From Halorhabdus sp. BNX81 (GTDB lineage: Archaea > Halobacteriota > Halobacteria > Halobacteriales > Haloarculaceae): 64,000 nt of DNA. The stretch's first letter is position 1. Each line of letters begins with the position of its first letter. This document shows positions 16,807-26,622 of this stretch, one piece after another. The notes beneath the pieces are model-generated. The model saw only the letters and a program-made list of their open reading frames with translations. It searched no databases and was not told where the DNA came from. A program made the translations under genes and the position numbers. Location: NCBI RefSeq assembly GCF_029229925.1, contig NZ_CP107254.1, positions 744,001 through 808,000 on the forward strand, read 5' to 3'.

Positions 16807-17256
16807 TCACAACTCGGCGAGCGTCTGGGCGACGTCGTCCCAGTGGCTGCCCTGCCAGAAGTACTGGCTGCAGTCCCGACACTGCCAGACCGACTCGGCG
16901 TCCGGGCTGGGGACCGACGCCGGCGTCGGTTCGTCGGCCGTGACCGCATCGAGGTGACCGTTGCACGTCCCGCACCGTACGGGTGGCGTCGCGAGTGTCA
17001 GTTCGTATCCGGCGTCCTGCAACTCGCGCAACTGCTCGTTGACGTCGCGGGATACAAGCAACAGGCTGTCCGCTGCCCGCATCGCGAGCTGTCGCTCCCG
17101 GGTGAGCAGGGTGCGGTCTTCCGCGTCGGCAATCGCGAGCAACCGGTCGTCGGCTTCGACGCCGCGATCGAGTGCGTAGGCGGCGTCGTACCCGCACATC
17201 CGCAGGTACGTCGCGAGTTTCCCGAGCATCGCGTCCACCAACAGCCGATCGGCCAT
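16807..17256 (-). CDS. Mut7-C RNase domain protein with zinc ribbon
   Basis: A 149-residue protein of the Mut7-C family: a PIN-like ribonuclease fold plus a zinc ribbon. The start MADRLLVDAMLGKLATYLRM is the standard family opening, with the first catalytic Asp in LLVDAML; further acidic residues lie in GVEADDRLLAIADAEDRTLLTRE. The C-terminal half holds two CxxC pairs (RCGTCNG and WQCRDCSQ) for zinc, ending FWQGSHWDD. Family members are thought to act on RNA, but the substrate is unknown. The extension to 17304 lacks family similarity. Confidence 0.85.
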   Translation of the reverse strand: MADRLLVDAMLGKLATYLRMCGYDAAYALDRGVEADDRLLAIADAEDRTLLTRERQLAMRAADSLLLVSRDVNEQLRELQDAGYELTLATPPVRCGTCNGHLDAVTADEPTPASVPSPDAESVWQCRDCSQYFWQGSHWDDVAQTLAEL

Positions 17257-17390
17257 CTTCGCAGTGACTACGGACTCTGGCTGAAAAAGGCCCGCGGCCG
17301 TCACCGCCAGGGATACCGTCGCCCGCCCCCACCGCCGCGCACTCCCCCGATCAGTACAGTTTTGTGGCCGGGCGGTGATTGCCGGAGCAT

Positions 17391-19457
17391 ATGCCGCGGA
17401 ACCAATACGACGACTGCTGGCTCCGATACGACCGCGTCAGTGAGGACCAACGCGAGTCGTATCGCCGCCGTCTCAAACACGCCTACGTCGCCGAGGAATC
17501 CCCCGAGTGCAGTGCTGTTCGGGACGAACTCCGGGAGGCGATCCCCGGGCTGCTCGGCGAGGACGTCCACCTCTGGCAGCACCGCCCGGAGACGGTCGAT
17601 GGCTTTCTCGCAATCGGGACGCCCGGCGACATGGAAGTCATCGCCGAGTCGATCCCCGACGGCGCGGTCGACGACCTCGACGACGACGGCTATCTGATCC
17701 GATCCGTCGAGTACGAGGGCCAGGACTGCCTGGTCGTCACGAGCGGGGCCGATCAGGGCCTGGTCTATGGCACCTTCCACCTCCTTCGACTGCTGAACAT
17801 GGGCGAGGCCATCGACGAAATCGACGTCCGGGAGGAGCCGGCCTACGCCAACCGGGTGATCAACCACTGGGACTGCCCGTTCCGCCGGACGGTCGAACGG
17901 GGCTACGCCGGCGAGTCGATCTTCGACTTCGATCGCCTGCCCGATCTCCGCGATCGCTACGAGGACTACGCCCGCCTGCTGGCCTCCCTGGGCATCAACG
18001 GCGTCGTCCTCAACAACGTCAACACCGAGTACTACCCCCGGGGTAGCACGAACGAGGCGTCCCAGGAGTTCGACGGGTGGCGACTTCTCGAATCGCGGCG
18101 ACTCGAGGACCTCACCAGCCTCGCATCCGTCTTCCGGCGCTATGGCATCCAGATCTACCTCTCTGTCAACTTCGGCGCACCGAAGCGCATCGGCGACCTC
18201 GACACCTTCGATCCCCTCGACGAGGACGTTCGGCAATGGTGGCGCGAGAAGGCCGACGAGATTTACGATCTCATCCCGGACTTCGGTGGGTTCCTCGTCA
18301 AGGCCGACTCCGAGGGCCAGGACGGCCCCTACAACTACGACCGCGATCACGTCGAAGGGGCCAACGCCCTCGCGCAGGCTCTGGAACCCCACGGCGGGCG
18401 CGTCTGGTGGCGGGCGTTCGTCTACGGCTCCCACGAGGATCGCGCCATCCAGGCCTACGACACCTTCGAGCCGCTGGACGGCGATTTCGCCGAGAACGTC
18501 ACCGTCCAGGTCAAGAACGGCCCGATCGACTTCCAGCCCCGCGAACCCGTCTCGACGTTGTTCGGCGCAATGCCCGAAACCGACCTCGGCCTGGAACTCC
18601 AGATCACCGGCGAGTACACCGGCCAGGGCGTCCACGCGACCTCCCATCTCCCGATGTGGAAGGAGATCCTCGAGTTCGACACGCACGCGGACCGCCAGGA
18701 GTCCCGCGTCCAGGACTTCTTCCGCGGCGACGGCGAGGGCGTCGTCGGCGTCACGTCCATCGGCGAGGACCACACCTGGACCGGCCACTATCTCATGCAA
18801 TCGAACCTCTACGCCTTCGGACGGCTGATCTGGGATCCCGATCTCGACAGCGAGACGATCACCGACGAGTGGATCACCCAGACCTTCGGAGCCGACGAGG
18901 AAGTCATCGAGACCGTCCGGGAGATCCTGCTGGACTCCTGGGAGGCCTGCATCGACTACGAGACCGGCGGGCTCGGCCTGCTCCACATGATGCACAACGG
19001 CCAGGAGTACCTCGAAAACCACTACCTCCCCTCCCCCGGCGAGTGGCCGGGCTATCACGGGGCCACCGAGGAGGGCATCGGCTACGATCGGACCTCGACC
19101 GGCAGCGGCTACGCTCAGCAGTTCCGCGACCCCGTCGCCTCGCGCTTCGAGGACGTCGAGACCTGCCCCGAGAAGTACCTCCTGTTCTTCCATCACCTCC
19201 CGTGGGATCACGAACTCGAGGACGGCACCACGGTAATCCAGCGCCTCTACGACAACTTCTACGACGGCGTCGAAGAGGCCGAGCGCCTCCGTGACTTGTG
19301 GCTCTCCCTCGAAGGCAAGATCGACGACCGGCGCTTCGAGCACGTCGCGACGCGCTTCGACGAGCAGGTCCACCAGGCCGAGAAGTGGCGCGACGTCATC
19401 ACGGGGTACTTCTACGACTTCGCGGAGATCGAGGACGAACAGGGTCGCGTTCCCTGA
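17391..19457 (+). CDS. Alpha-glucuronidase, glycoside hydrolase family 67
   Basis: A 688-residue GH67 enzyme, the usual length, which removes 4-O-methyl-glucuronic acid from the non-reducing end of xylo-oligosaccharides. The general acid is E308 in KADSEGQDGP; the paired base candidates are D380 (VKNGPIDFQPREP) and E408 (ITGEYTGQG), spaced like those of characterised GH67 enzymes. The N-terminal domain (residues 1-130) and the C-terminal helical domain (about 450-688) are both present. There is no signal peptide, so it acts on imported oligosaccharides. The ATG at 17391 is preferred over the TTG at 17379. The neighbouring uxaC and uxuA genes would consume its product. Confidence 0.95.
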   Translation: MPRNQYDDCWLRYDRVSEDQRESYRRRLKHAYVAEESPECSAVRDELREAIPGLLGEDVHLWQHRPETVDGFLAIGTPGDMEVIAESIPDGAVDDLDDDGYLIRSVEYEGQDCLVVTSGADQGLVYGTFHLLRLLNMGEAIDEIDVREEPAYANRVINHWDCPFRRTVERGYAGESIFDFDRLPDLRDRYEDYARLLASLGINGVVLNNVNTEYYPRGSTNEASQEFDGWRLLESRRLEDLTSLASVFRRYGIQIYLSVNFGAPKRIGDLDTFDPLDEDVRQWWREKADEIYDLIPDFGGFLVKADSEGQDGPYNYDRDHVEGANALAQALEPHGGRVWWRAFVYGSHEDRAIQAYDTFEPLDGDFAENVTVQVKNGPIDFQPREPVSTLFGAMPETDLGLELQITGEYTGQGVHATSHLPMWKEILEFDTHADRQESRVQDFFRGDGEGVVGVTSIGEDHTWTGHYLMQSNLYAFGRLIWDPDLDSETITDEWITQTFGADEEVIETVREILLDSWEACIDYETGGLGLLHMMHNGQEYLENHYLPSPGEWPGYHGATEEGIGYDRTSTGSGYAQQFRDPVASRFEDVETCPEKYLLFFHHLPWDHELEDGTTVIQRLYDNFYDGVEEAERLRDLWLSLEGKIDDRRFEHVATRFDEQVHQAEKWRDVITGYFYDFAEIEDEQGRVP

Positions 19458-19624
19458 GGACTGCTGTCAATCAGTGATTGACCGACAGCACGACGGTTGG
19501 CCTACAGTGCGCTTGATTAGTATACATAGATCATCAGTGAGGGGTCGCTTCCTGTCGCACTGCCGCGAAACGCCTGCCTCAGTGCGCTTTTGATCACGAC
19601 AAAGCCGAGTGAGTACCGTCCAAA

Positions 19625-20080
19625 TCAACTCTGACAGCTGATTGCTTCGGGTGGATCGGAAAGATCTGCAACGAGGGTCACTGTCGTTCCGAACACGTCT
19701 TCGGATTTCTGCCAGATGAACGATGGAAGGACACACTCACCATCGAAGTCGTCTCTTCCAAGGTCGATTGTTCTCCGTTGGCCGTCTACACGACTGTGAA
19801 CGACGATGGTCTCGGACTTCTCGGGGAGATCGGGCACGATGGTTTCAGTGTTCGTTTGACCGTTGTCCGGTGCTGGCCCGATCTCGTGTGATTCCCAGTA
19901 TACCCTCTCGCCATCGGATTCGACGATCACATCGAACGCGACCGCTGTTGACGTTGTGTTCACCAGGGAGACGCCACCGAGCGTGACGTCAGGAGGTCCA
20001 CCGGGCAACGAACACCCGGTGAGGGCCCCGATAGAACCAGTACTGAGTGCCAAGAAACGACGCCTGGTTGGAGGGTTCAC
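19625..20080 (-). CDS. Small Tat lipoprotein of unknown function
   Basis: A 151-residue predicted lipoprotein from a GTG start: twin arginines (TRRRFLAL), a short hydrophobic region and the lipobox ALTGC with C23. The mature domain has beta-rich segments (DVTLGGVSLVNTTSTAVAF, ERVYWESHEIGP) and ends ISCQS with two further cysteines (C128-C149 region) that could form a disulfide. Haloarchaeal lipoproteins of this layout are common and uncharacterised. It lies between two glucuronate genes but nothing links it to them. The 167 bases downstream and 178 bases upstream hold no other gene. Confidence 0.7.
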   Translation of the reverse strand: MNPPTRRRFLALSTGSIGALTGCSLPGGPPDVTLGGVSLVNTTSTAVAFDVIVESDGERVYWESHEIGPAPDNGQTNTETIVPDLPEKSETIVVHSRVDGQRRTIDLGRDDFDGECVLPSFIWQKSEDVFGTTVTLVADLSDPPEAISCQS

Positions 20081-20258
20081 GGAAATGAGATTATCAGACC
20101 GGACTCATAATTTATTCGGTTGAATCGATGCTATAGATCAACTCAGGACGGCCGTGGCTGGCAGCCTGTTACCGACGCGTTCAATGAGACCATTCGGACT
20201 GTATATTGGGAATTTGCCGTCCGTGCAGCTGTTTCCCCGATAGGAATATCAGCGCGTC

Positions 20259-21626
20259 TCAGAACCCGTAGAGTTCCTTCGGCCGGTCGTACGCCAGGTG
20301 ATCGACGAGGTCCTTGCCGCGCTCCATCGACAGCTGGCCGCGATCGACCATCCGCCCGACGACGTTCGCGAGCGAGCGGCGGAACACCTCGAACCGAGAG
20401 TCATAGGAGACCACTTTCCGGGAGTCACTGACCATGCCGGCGTGGTTGGCAAGCAGGTCGATCGAGGCGACCTCCTCGAGTTGTTCCTCGATGCCCATCG
20501 GCGAGTCGTGGAACCACCACGCCGGCCCGATGGAGAGGTTCGGGTAGGCGCGGGCGACGACGGTCGCGCTGGGGTAGTGGGTCGGGTCGAGCGTGTAGAG
20601 GACGATCTCCATCTCGCCGTCGAAGGCATCGAGGAAGTAGTCGATGTCCTCGACGATATCGACGTCTTGGGTCGCGACGTCCCCGCCGGCGTTGATGCCG
20701 ACCTCGTCGAACAGCGACTCGCGGTAATTCCGGACGGCTCCGACGTGCAGCTGGGTGACCCAGCCCGCTTCGGCGTTCAACTCGCCGATGAACTCGAGCA
20801 TGAACGCCCAGAAGTCCTCGACCGCCGCTGGGTCGAGGTTCTCGCCACGCCGGGCGGCGTCGTAGATCTCCGCCGCCCGTTCCTCGCTGACGGGCTTGGA
20901 ATGTGGGTTCGTGCCAGTCCCGATGTCACACGCCTTGCAGCCGTGCTCGCGGAAGTAGTGGTGTTGCTCTTCGAACGCCGAGAGGAAGCCATCGAAGGTG
21001 GAAACGTCACTCTCCGTGACGGCGTCGAGTTCCTCGACGAAGGTCGACCACTCGGCGTTGTCGATCTTCATTCCTCGATCGGGCCGGAACGTCGGGTGGA
21101 GTTCGACGTCCTCGACCTCCTCGGCGAATCGCTCGTGCGCTTGGAGTCGGGAGGTCGGGTCGTCAGTACTGCAGATGATCTCGACGTCCATCTCCCGGAG
21201 GACTGCCTGGGGGCGCATGTCGTCAGTCTGAAGTTGGGCTTTGGTCTCCTCCCAGATCTCGTCAGCCGTCTCCGGGGTGACTTCCTTGTCGATGCCAAAG
21301 CGGCGCTTGAGGTCGAGATGGAGCCACTCGTAGGTGGGGTTGCCGGCCATCATCGGCAGCGTCTCGGCCAGGGCGTTCCACTTCTCACGATTGGTGGCGT
21401 CGCCGGTGATCTTTGCTTCCGGGACGCCGCGCTTGCGCATGAGTTGCCAGATATAGTGGTCGGTCGCGCCCTCGACCGCCCAGATGTCGTCCCAGGTATC
21501 GTTCGCGAGGATATCGTCCAGATCGATGTGGTTGTGGGGATCGACGATCGGTCGATCGGCGATGTGGTCGTACAGGTCGAGCGCCGCGTCGGTCTCCAGT
21601 AAATAGTCGTCGTCGAGGAACGCCAT
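20259..21626 (-). CDS. uxaC: Glucuronate isomerase
   Basis: Isomerises D-glucuronate to D-fructuronate (and galacturonate to tagaturonate), the first intracellular step of hexuronate use. At 455 residues it is the family length. The opening FLDDDYLLETDAALDLYDH and the metal-binding-like DPHNHID (about residues 29-35) are diagnostic, as are MAGNPTYEWLHLDLKRRFGI, IICSTDDPTS and KACDIGTGTNPHSK further on. Transcription runs opposite to the GH67 gene. The mannonate dehydratase gene lies 47 bases upstream on the same strand, so the two probably form an operon. Confidence 0.95.
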   Translation of the reverse strand: MAFLDDDYLLETDAALDLYDHIADRPIVDPHNHIDLDDILANDTWDDIWAVEGATDHYIWQLMRKRGVPEAKITGDATNREKWNALAETLPMMAGNPTYEWLHLDLKRRFGIDKEVTPETADEIWEETKAQLQTDDMRPQAVLREMDVEIICSTDDPTSRLQAHERFAEEVEDVELHPTFRPDRGMKIDNAEWSTFVEELDAVTESDVSTFDGFLSAFEEQHHYFREHGCKACDIGTGTNPHSKPVSEERAAEIYDAARRGENLDPAAVEDFWAFMLEFIGELNAEAGWVTQLHVGAVRNYRESLFDEVGINAGGDVATQDVDIVEDIDYFLDAFDGEMEIVLYTLDPTHYPSATVVARAYPNLSIGPAWWFHDSPMGIEEQLEEVASIDLLANHAGMVSDSRKVVSYDSRFEVFRRSLANVVGRMVDRGQLSMERGKDLVDHLAYDRPKELYGF

Positions 21627-21673
21627 GTCGTCACGTCCGACCCGCCAGCAGTAAGTAGTTACGAGATTCTCGC

Positions 21674-22633
21674 CTATTCCTCGACGGCCTCGAGCAGTCC
21701 CTTCATGTAGCCGACAGCGAACAGCCGGCCCATGTCGGTGTAGCCGGCCATCGTCTCCTCGCGGTCCTCCTCGCCGACCATCCGCGGGACGTGATCCGGC
21801 CGGATCGGCCCATCAAAGCCGACGTCGGCGTAGGTCTGCATGGTCGAGAGCATGTCCGTCGGCCCGTCGTCGTGCCAGGTCTCGGCGAAGGAGTCGGGCG
21901 TCCCCTCGACGTCCCGGAAGTGGACGAAGTGGATCTTCTCGGCGAGCGCCTCGATCGCCTCCTCGGTGTCGACTTCCATCGCCCCGAAGTTGCCCTGACA
22001 GAAGTTGACGCCGTGGTTCGGGCTGTCATAGAGGTCCAGAATGCGCTCGTAATCTTCGAGGGAGGTGACGATCCGTGGGACGCCACGGACCGGCGACAGC
22101 GGCGGGTCGTCCGGGTGCAGCGCCATCTTGACGCCGGCCTCCTCGGCGACGGGGACGACCTCGTTCAGGAAGTACTCCAGGTTGTCCCAGAGCTCTTCCT
22201 CGGTGATGCCGGCCTCGGGGTGGTCTTCGGCCTGCTCCATCCACTTGTGATCGTAGCCGATCCGCTTGGAGCCGCCGCGGCCGGGTAGCGAGTCGGAGGT
22301 TCGAATAACGCCCAGCGGGAGCTCCGTCCACACCCAGCTGTAGACGTCGATGTCGAGCCGGCCCATGTTCCGCAGCAGCTGCTTGACGGCCTCGATCTCC
22401 TCGTCGCGGCCCTCCTTACCCAAGACCGTCTTCTCCATCGGCGGGCGGTCCTCGACGACATCCAGCGAGAAGCCGTGGTCCTCGAAGCGGCTCTTGGTCT
22501 GCATCAGCGTGTCGTAGTCCCACCACTCGCCCTCGACGCCCCAGAAGCGCACGACGGCGGTGTCGACGCCGAGTTGCTTGGCGAAGGTCCAGCGCTCGTC
22601 GGGATGCGGCGGGAGCATCAGTGCTGTATCCAT
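21674..22633 (-). CDS. uxuA: Mannonate dehydratase
   Basis: Dehydrates D-mannonate to 2-keto-3-deoxy-D-gluconate (KDG). At 319 residues it belongs to the shorter UxuA type. Motifs include VRFWGVEGEWWDYD near the N-terminus, the metal/substrate region MALHPDDPPLSPVRGVPRI (about residues 172-190), NHGVNFCQGNFG, IHFVHFRDVEGTP and the C-terminal RPDHVPRM. Together with UxaC and the divergent SDR gene it completes the glucuronate-to-KDG route; KDG would then enter the haloarchaeal semi-phosphorylative Entner-Doudoroff pathway. Its 154-base upstream region is shared with the SDR gene. Confidence 0.95.
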   Translation of the reverse strand: MDTALMLPPHPDERWTFAKQLGVDTAVVRFWGVEGEWWDYDTLMQTKSRFEDHGFSLDVVEDRPPMEKTVLGKEGRDEEIEAVKQLLRNMGRLDIDVYSWVWTELPLGVIRTSDSLPGRGGSKRIGYDHKWMEQAEDHPEAGITEEELWDNLEYFLNEVVPVAEEAGVKMALHPDDPPLSPVRGVPRIVTSLEDYERILDLYDSPNHGVNFCQGNFGAMEVDTEEAIEALAEKIHFVHFRDVEGTPDSFAETWHDDGPTDMLSTMQTYADVGFDGPIRPDHVPRMVGEEDREETMAGYTDMGRLFAVGYMKGLLEAVEE

Positions 22634-22787
22634 GACCGCGACTTTCGAACGTGGACAATTCTTTCTTTCGTTGTGGCCGTCGGTCCCGTCATCGAACGAC
22701 GGCTCTCGGGACGGGCGAAATGCCAGCAGGGAGGCTGTATCGACGGCTTGAAGTGAGTAACTGGATTGCGATTAGACGAGGAAAACA

Positions 22788-23579
22788 ATGACAGATCAAT
22801 TTGAAGACAAGGCAGTTATCGTCACTGGCGCGTCCTCGGGGCTCGGGCGTGCGATCGCGAAACGCTTCGGGGAAGCCGGCGCGAACGTCACGAACGCGGA
22901 CATCCAGCCGGACCCCCAGACCGGGGGGACGCCGACCCACGAGGCTATCAACGAGGCCGACAACGACGGCGAGGCCAAGTACGTCGAGACCGACGTCTCC
23001 TCGAAGGAGGATGTCCAGGTCGCCGTCGACGCCACTGTCGAGGAATACGGCAGTCTCGACGTGATGGTTAACAATGCTGGCGTGACTAAGATCGCCCCCG
23101 CCGAGGAGATGGACTTAGACGACTGGCGGTGGGTCATCGACGTCAACCTCACGGGCGTGTTCATCGGCAGCCAGATCGCCGGCCAGCAGATGCTCGAACA
23201 GGAGGATGGCGGCTCGATCGTCAACATGGCGTCGATGATGGGCGAGATGGGGCTCCAGAAGCGCTCGCCGTACTGCGCGGCCAAGGGCGGGGTCATCAAC
23301 CTCACGCGGACGCTCGCCGTCGAGTGGGCAGCCGACGATATCTACGTGAACGCCCTCGCCCCGGGCTACATCTACACTGACATCACGGAACAGACCCAGG
23401 ACTCTGCCGATTACTCCAACGAGGACATCCGCCGACGGACGCCGGTCGGTCGCTACGGGACGCCCGAGGAGATGGCCGAGAACATCCTCTTCCTGGCCCG
23501 TGACGATCACTTCGTCACTGGCGAAGTTCTCCACGCTGACGGCGGCTGGAGTGCCGACGGCTGGGGCTACCGGGAGTAG
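22788..23579 (+). CDS. Short-chain dehydrogenase/reductase, probable fructuronate/mannonate oxidoreductase
   Basis: A 263-residue classical SDR with the NAD(P) motif TGASSGLG (residues 14-21), the NNAG motif (VMVNNAGV), the catalytic Ser region (SIVNMASMMGE) and YxxxK as YCAAK. The C-terminus GEVLHADGGWSADGW is standard. No UxuB-type enzyme is present, and this gene diverges from uxuA within a glucuronate cluster, so reduction of fructuronate to mannonate is the likely reaction; that is inference from context. TNADIQPD at the end of strand two has an acidic residue, which favours NAD over NADP. Confidence 0.85.
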   Translation: MTDQFEDKAVIVTGASSGLGRAIAKRFGEAGANVTNADIQPDPQTGGTPTHEAINEADNDGEAKYVETDVSSKEDVQVAVDATVEEYGSLDVMVNNAGVTKIAPAEEMDLDDWRWVIDVNLTGVFIGSQIAGQQMLEQEDGGSIVNMASMMGEMGLQKRSPYCAAKGGVINLTRTLAVEWAADDIYVNALAPGYIYTDITEQTQDSADYSNEDIRRRTPVGRYGTPEEMAENILFLARDDHFVTGEVLHADGGWSADGWGYRE

Positions 23580-23718
23580 CGGCCCGTTCGACCGCTTCGT
23601 ACCGGACTGGCGTCGCCTCGACGATCGATTCGATTTCTGTGTTCTGCTTGTGATTGCGTGGGTACACGTTCCGAAACGTTGAATGGTGCTACCCGAGCAC
23701 GAAGGGACGTTACTCTCC

Positions 23719-26070
23719 ATGACTGACTCCGATATCATTCAGGACTCGACGGCACCGACGGAACGCCGGATCGACGCGATACTCGCGGAGATGACCCTCG
23801 AAGAGAAGGCCGCCCAGTTGAGCGGGATTCCCCCGAAGCAGATCGGCGTGATCCCCGAGAAAGAGATGCTCGACGAGGACGGTGAGATCGACGATGACGT
23901 GGTCGAGGAGTATCTCGGAAACGGGATCGGCCACCTGACCCAGATCGCCAGTCAGGGACTGCTCGATCCCGAAGACGCGGCCGAGATGATCAACACCTTC
24001 CAGGAGTATCTCGTCGAGGAGACGCGGCTGGGCATCCCCGCGATCGAACACGAGGAGTGTCTGACCGGCTACCGGGGTCCTGGCGGAACCATTTTCCCGC
24101 AGTCGATCGGGCTGGCGAGTACGTGGTCGCCGGCGCTCGTCGAATCGATCACGGACTCGATCCGCAAACGACTTGCGGCAGTCGGCGCGGTCCAGGCGCT
24201 CTCGCCGGTGCTCGACGTCTCCCGGGACATGCGGTGGGGCCGCGTCGAGGAGACGTACGGTGAGGACCCACAGCTCGTCGGTGCGTTGGGTGCCGCTTAC
24301 GTCTCGGGGCTCCAGAACGACGGCGACGGGATCGACGCGACGCTGAAGCACTTCGCGGCCCACGGAAGCGGTGAAGGCGGCAAGAACCGCTCGTCGGTCC
24401 AGATCGGCGAGCGCGAATTGAGAGAGGTACATCTCTACCCCTTCGAGGTCGCGGTTCAGGAGGCCGACGCCAGGGCCGTGATGAACGCGTATCACGACAT
24501 CGACGGCGTCCCGTGTGCGAGTTCCGAGTGGCTGCTGACGGATGTCCTTCGCGGCGAGTGGGGCTTCGATGGCCACGTCGTCGCGGACTACTTCAGCGTG
24601 GACTTGCTCAAGACCGAGCACGGGATCGCCGACACCCAGCGCGAGGCCGGCGTTGCCGCACTGGAGGCAGGCCTCGATATCGAACTCCCGGCGACCGACT
24701 GCTACGGCGAGAACCTCGTCGAGGCCGTCGAGGCGGGCGAGTTGAGCGAGGCGACGGTCGACACCGCTGTCCGTCGAGTGCTCCGGGCGAAGATCGAATC
24801 CGGCGTCTTCGACGACCCGTACGTCGACCCGGAGGCTGCGTCCGAGCCGTTCGACACCGACGAGGGGACCGAGCTCGCCGCCCGGGCCGCCCGCGAGTCG
24901 ATGACGTTGCTCGAAAACGACGATCTCCTGCCGCTCTCGCCCGAGGAACTTGACTCGGTCGCGCTCGTCGGGCCGCAGGCCGACGACGGCCGGGGCCAGG
25001 TCGGCGATTACACCCACGCCGCCCGCTTCGACACCGAGGAAGACGGCGATTTCGAGAGTGTCACACCACGAGACGCCCTCGAAGCCAAAGGCGAGACGGC
25101 CGGCTTCGACGTCGAGTACGTCGAAGGAGCCACCACGACCGGCCCCTCGACCGAGGGGTTCGACGCGGCCGCCGATGCCGTCGAAAACGCCGACGTCGCC
25201 GTCGCGTGTGTCGGCGCACGCTCGGACATCGACTTCGCGGACCGTGAGAACCCCGCCGAACTGCCCGACGTCCCGACCAGCGGCGAGAACTGCGACGTCA
25301 CGGACCTCGAACTGCCGGGCGTCCAGGCGGAACTGATCGACCGTCTCGCCGAGACCGAGACGCCACTTATCGTCGTCCAGGTGAGCGGCAAACCCCACGC
25401 GATCCCGGAGATCGCCGAGACTGTCCCGGCCCTGCTGCACGCCTGGCTACCGGGCCAGGAAGGCGGCACCGCCATCGCGGACGTACTCTTCGGCGAGTAC
25501 AACCCGAGCGGGCATCTGCCGGTGTCGATCCCCAAATCAGTCGGGCAGCAACCGGTCTACTACAGCCGCAAGCCAAACTCGGCCAACGAGGAGCACGTCT
25601 ACATGGACGGCGAACCGCTGTACTCCTTTGGCTACGGGCTCTCCTACACCGACTTCGAGTACGGCGATCTCGAACTCGAGGAGGGAACGGTCGCGCCGAT
25701 GGGCAGCCTGTCGGCGAGCGTCACCATCACGAACGCCGGCGAGCGGGCAGGCGACGACGTCGTCCAGCTCTACCAGCACGCCGAGAACCCGAGCCAGGCC
25801 CGTCCCGTCCAGGAACTGCTCGGCTTCGAGCGTGTCCATCTCGAACCCGGCGAGTCAAAGCGGGTCACGTTCACCTTCGACGCGACGCAACTCGCCTACC
25901 ACGACTTCGATATGAACCTCGCTGTCGAGGAAGGTCCCTACGAACTCCGCGTCGGGGAATCCGCAGCCGAGATCGTCGACACTGCTGATTTCGAAGTTAC
26001 GGACACGAAGGTCGTCCCGCGGTCCGCTCGGACGTATCTTACGGAGACGAGCGTCGAGAGAGTAGAGTAA
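23719..26070 (+). CDS. Glycoside hydrolase family 3 beta-xylosidase/beta-glucosidase
   Basis: A 783-residue GH3 enzyme from the ATG at 23719 (MTDSDIIQD). The N-terminal (alpha/beta)8 domain contains DVSRDMRWGRVEETYGEDP, KHFAAHG and the nucleophile D290 in GHVVADYFSV (Tyr instead of the more common Trp). The alpha/beta sandwich follows from about residue 390 (RESMTLLENDDLLPL), and a fibronectin-III-like C-terminal domain runs from about 650. There is no signal peptide, so it cleaves oligosaccharides in the cytoplasm. Company with GH67 suggests xylosidase activity, but beta-glucosidase cannot be excluded. The last 54 bases before the unique tail recur at 27415-27468. Confidence 0.92.
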   Translation: MTDSDIIQDSTAPTERRIDAILAEMTLEEKAAQLSGIPPKQIGVIPEKEMLDEDGEIDDDVVEEYLGNGIGHLTQIASQGLLDPEDAAEMINTFQEYLVEETRLGIPAIEHEECLTGYRGPGGTIFPQSIGLASTWSPALVESITDSIRKRLAAVGAVQALSPVLDVSRDMRWGRVEETYGEDPQLVGALGAAYVSGLQNDGDGIDATLKHFAAHGSGEGGKNRSSVQIGERELREVHLYPFEVAVQEADARAVMNAYHDIDGVPCASSEWLLTDVLRGEWGFDGHVVADYFSVDLLKTEHGIADTQREAGVAALEAGLDIELPATDCYGENLVEAVEAGELSEATVDTAVRRVLRAKIESGVFDDPYVDPEAASEPFDTDEGTELAARAARESMTLLENDDLLPLSPEELDSVALVGPQADDGRGQVGDYTHAARFDTEEDGDFESVTPRDALEAKGETAGFDVEYVEGATTTGPSTEGFDAAADAVENADVAVACVGARSDIDFADRENPAELPDVPTSGENCDVTDLELPGVQAELIDRLAETETPLIVVQVSGKPHAIPEIAETVPALLHAWLPGQEGGTAIADVLFGEYNPSGHLPVSIPKSVGQQPVYYSRKPNSANEEHVYMDGEPLYSFGYGLSYTDFEYGDLELEEGTVAPMGSLSASVTITNAGERAGDDVVQLYQHAENPSQARPVQELLGFERVHLEPGESKRVTFTFDATQLAYHDFDMNLAVEEGPYELRVGESAAEIVDTADFEVTDTKVVPRSARTYLTETSVERVE

Positions 26071-26132
26071 ATCAGCCGCCCCGGTCGACGGAAGCTTCTC
26101 ATTTTCGACTGCGGTGAGCAGCCAGATCGCCA

Positions 26133-26622
26133 TCACTCACAGAGACACTCGAATCCCTGTGACGAACGACCGACGACGAAGGCGTGAATCTCGCTCGCGA
26201 GTGCGTACGTTTCGTCGGCTCGGTCCGCCGCTGCGAGCCCGTCCTGGTAGTAGGTTTTTTTCCCGATGGTCGCGCCAGAGATCCGCCAGATCCTCGGCTG
26301 TCGATTCGGCGACGATCCCGGCGGCCGCTGCCTCGCGGTACACACCCGGGTGTGTGCCCGGCAGATCGGTAGGCTGCAGTGTCCCCCGCTCCAGCAATCG
26401 AAACTCGATCGATCGCTCGATGGCCACGAAGGACGCCTCGATCACGAGCGTGAAGTAGCCATCACGACGAAGCGACTCGGCACCGGCGAGCAACCGGCAC
26501 GCTTTACGTAGCTGCAGGAGTGCAGCGTCTTCGACGTCGAGACCCTCTTCGATTTCCCGTGGTGGCCGATCGAACGCGGCTTGCACGTCGTCGATGAGCT
26601 GTTCGATACGGGTGCTACTCAT
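26133..26622 (-). pseudogene. HEPN-domain protein, frameshifted in a homopolymer
   Basis: Partner of the nucleotidyltransferase gene, whose stop it overlaps by 8 bases. From MSSTRIEQLIDDVQAAF the frame reads a helical HEPN-like protein through LADLWRDHREK (about residue 123). A run of seven T at 26255-26261 (A on the coding strand) shifts it out of frame. Removing one base restores KTYYQDGLAAADRADETYAL to a stop at 26133, giving about 162 residues. The 490-base length is 3n+1, as expected for a single insertion. It may be a real inactivation or a sequencing error. No classical Rx4-6H motif is evident. Confidence 0.7.

Noticed and set aside
17301-19373. 690-codon minus-strand frame opposite the GH67 gene
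   Set aside because: GH67 motifs and catalytic residues are clear on the + strand; the antisense frame is a product of high third-position GC.
23710-25440. 576-codon minus-strand frame opposite the GH3 gene
   Set aside because: Same reason: the GH3 reading has all family motifs, and the antisense frame has none.
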